Notes under the pieces: model-generated
What the model was told of the DNA's origin: nothing
Database searches by the model: none
The model's input: only the letters and a program-made list of their open reading frames with translations
Assembly: GCA_946478765.1 (NCBI GenBank)
Contig: CAMLDH010000039.1
Coordinates: forward strand, 1 to 18,036
Reading direction: 5' to 3'
DNA: 18,036 nt
From: an uncultured Oxalobacteraceae bacterium
GTDB taxonomy: Bacteria; Pseudomonadota; Gammaproteobacteria; Burkholderiales; Burkholderiaceae
Shown here: one piece after another, positions 17,779 to 18,036 of the stretch
Layout of the letters: each line of letters opens with the position of its first letter
How positions within the stretch are numbered: the stretch's first letter is position 1
Made by a program: the position numbers and the translations under genes

Positions 17779-18036
17779 ATGGACAAGGAACGCGTGGCGG
17801 CGGCAAGACAGCAAACGGACAGGCAATGGCATGAGGCGCTCAACCGTTATCCGGATTGGAAGTCGCGCATGATGAATCTACTGGCGTTGGTCGATAGTGC
17901 GGACGTCGCGCTTGCGGATGAGGCGCAAAGACGGGCGATACGGGAATGGCGCGGCATGGGGCAGGAAGCGCTCAAAGCGTGGGCGCAAAGCCGGGCCGGA
18001 CGCGCATGCTCGCAGACGTCAGCAGCCGAGGCATTC
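17779..18036 (+). CDS. Partial plus-strand gene, possibly transposase N-terminus
   Basis: An open frame of 86 codons that starts with ATG at 17779, has GAGG five bases ahead and runs off the window end without a stop. A TAG at 17764 in the same frame closes it upstream. The product is hydrophilic and helical, with four tryptophans and the segment LADEAQRRAIREW followed by GQEALKAWAQSRAG. No catalytic motif or membrane segment is visible in this part. The pattern reminds me of the helical N-terminus of ISKra4/UPF0236-like transposases, but this is memory of a pattern and not an alignment. It is the only substantial gene on the plus strand. An unknown protein is equally possible. Confidence 0.55.
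   Translation, partial: MDKERVAAARQQTDRQWHEALNRYPDWKSRMMNLLALVDSADVALADEAQRRAIREWRGMGQEALKAWAQSRAGRACSQTSAAEAF

Overview
This window is a betaproteobacterial housekeeping locus. Almost everything is on the minus strand, and transcription runs from right to left. In transcription order it holds tpiA, secG, a tRNA-Leu(GAG), a complete 14-gene nuo operon (nuoA to nuoN, respiratory complex I), a DUF2818 small membrane protein and a NUDIX hydrolase of the ADP-ribose pyrophosphatase type. The tpiA-secG-tRNA-Leu-nuo-DUF2818-NUDIX order, separate nuoC and nuoD genes, a NuoG without the N7 cluster motif and moderate GC content all point to Burkholderiales. Oxalobacteraceae (Herminiimonas/Janthinobacterium-like) is my best guess, from memory of gene order rather than from a search.

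Right edge (17576-18036): a plus-strand reading frame starts at 17779 with a good ribosome binding site and runs off the window. It diverges from tpiA. It may be the start of a transposase, but I cannot confirm that. tpiA has a recognisable sigma70-type promoter in the gap. secG follows tpiA after 56 bases. tRNA-Leu has its own promoter-like sequence (TTGAAC, 18 bases, TAAAAT) and is followed by an intrinsic-terminator-like hairpin just before nuoA.

Core (818-16092): NuoB, C, D and I form the quinone-side peripheral arm. NuoE, F and G form the NADH-oxidising module. NuoA, H, J, K, L, M and N form the membrane arm that pumps protons. Together they oxidise NADH, reduce ubiquinone and export protons. 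Genes in the proximal half are tightly packed, with ATGA or TAATG overlaps at nuoC/D, nuoE/F and nuoG/H. In the distal half three wider gaps (nuoH-nuoI, nuoK-nuoL, nuoL-nuoM) carry copies of one imperfect palindromic repeat, four copies in all and always in the same orientation. They lie 12 to 25 bases upstream of the nuoI, nuoL and nuoM starts. This repeat family is the most interesting non-coding signal in the window.

Left edge (1-192): the NUDIX gene is followed by a strong two-way intrinsic terminator. Beyond it is a short AT-rich stretch with two small inverted repeats and possibly the last codons of a convergent plus-strand gene. I see no CRISPR array, defence island, complete mobile element or plainly novel system here.
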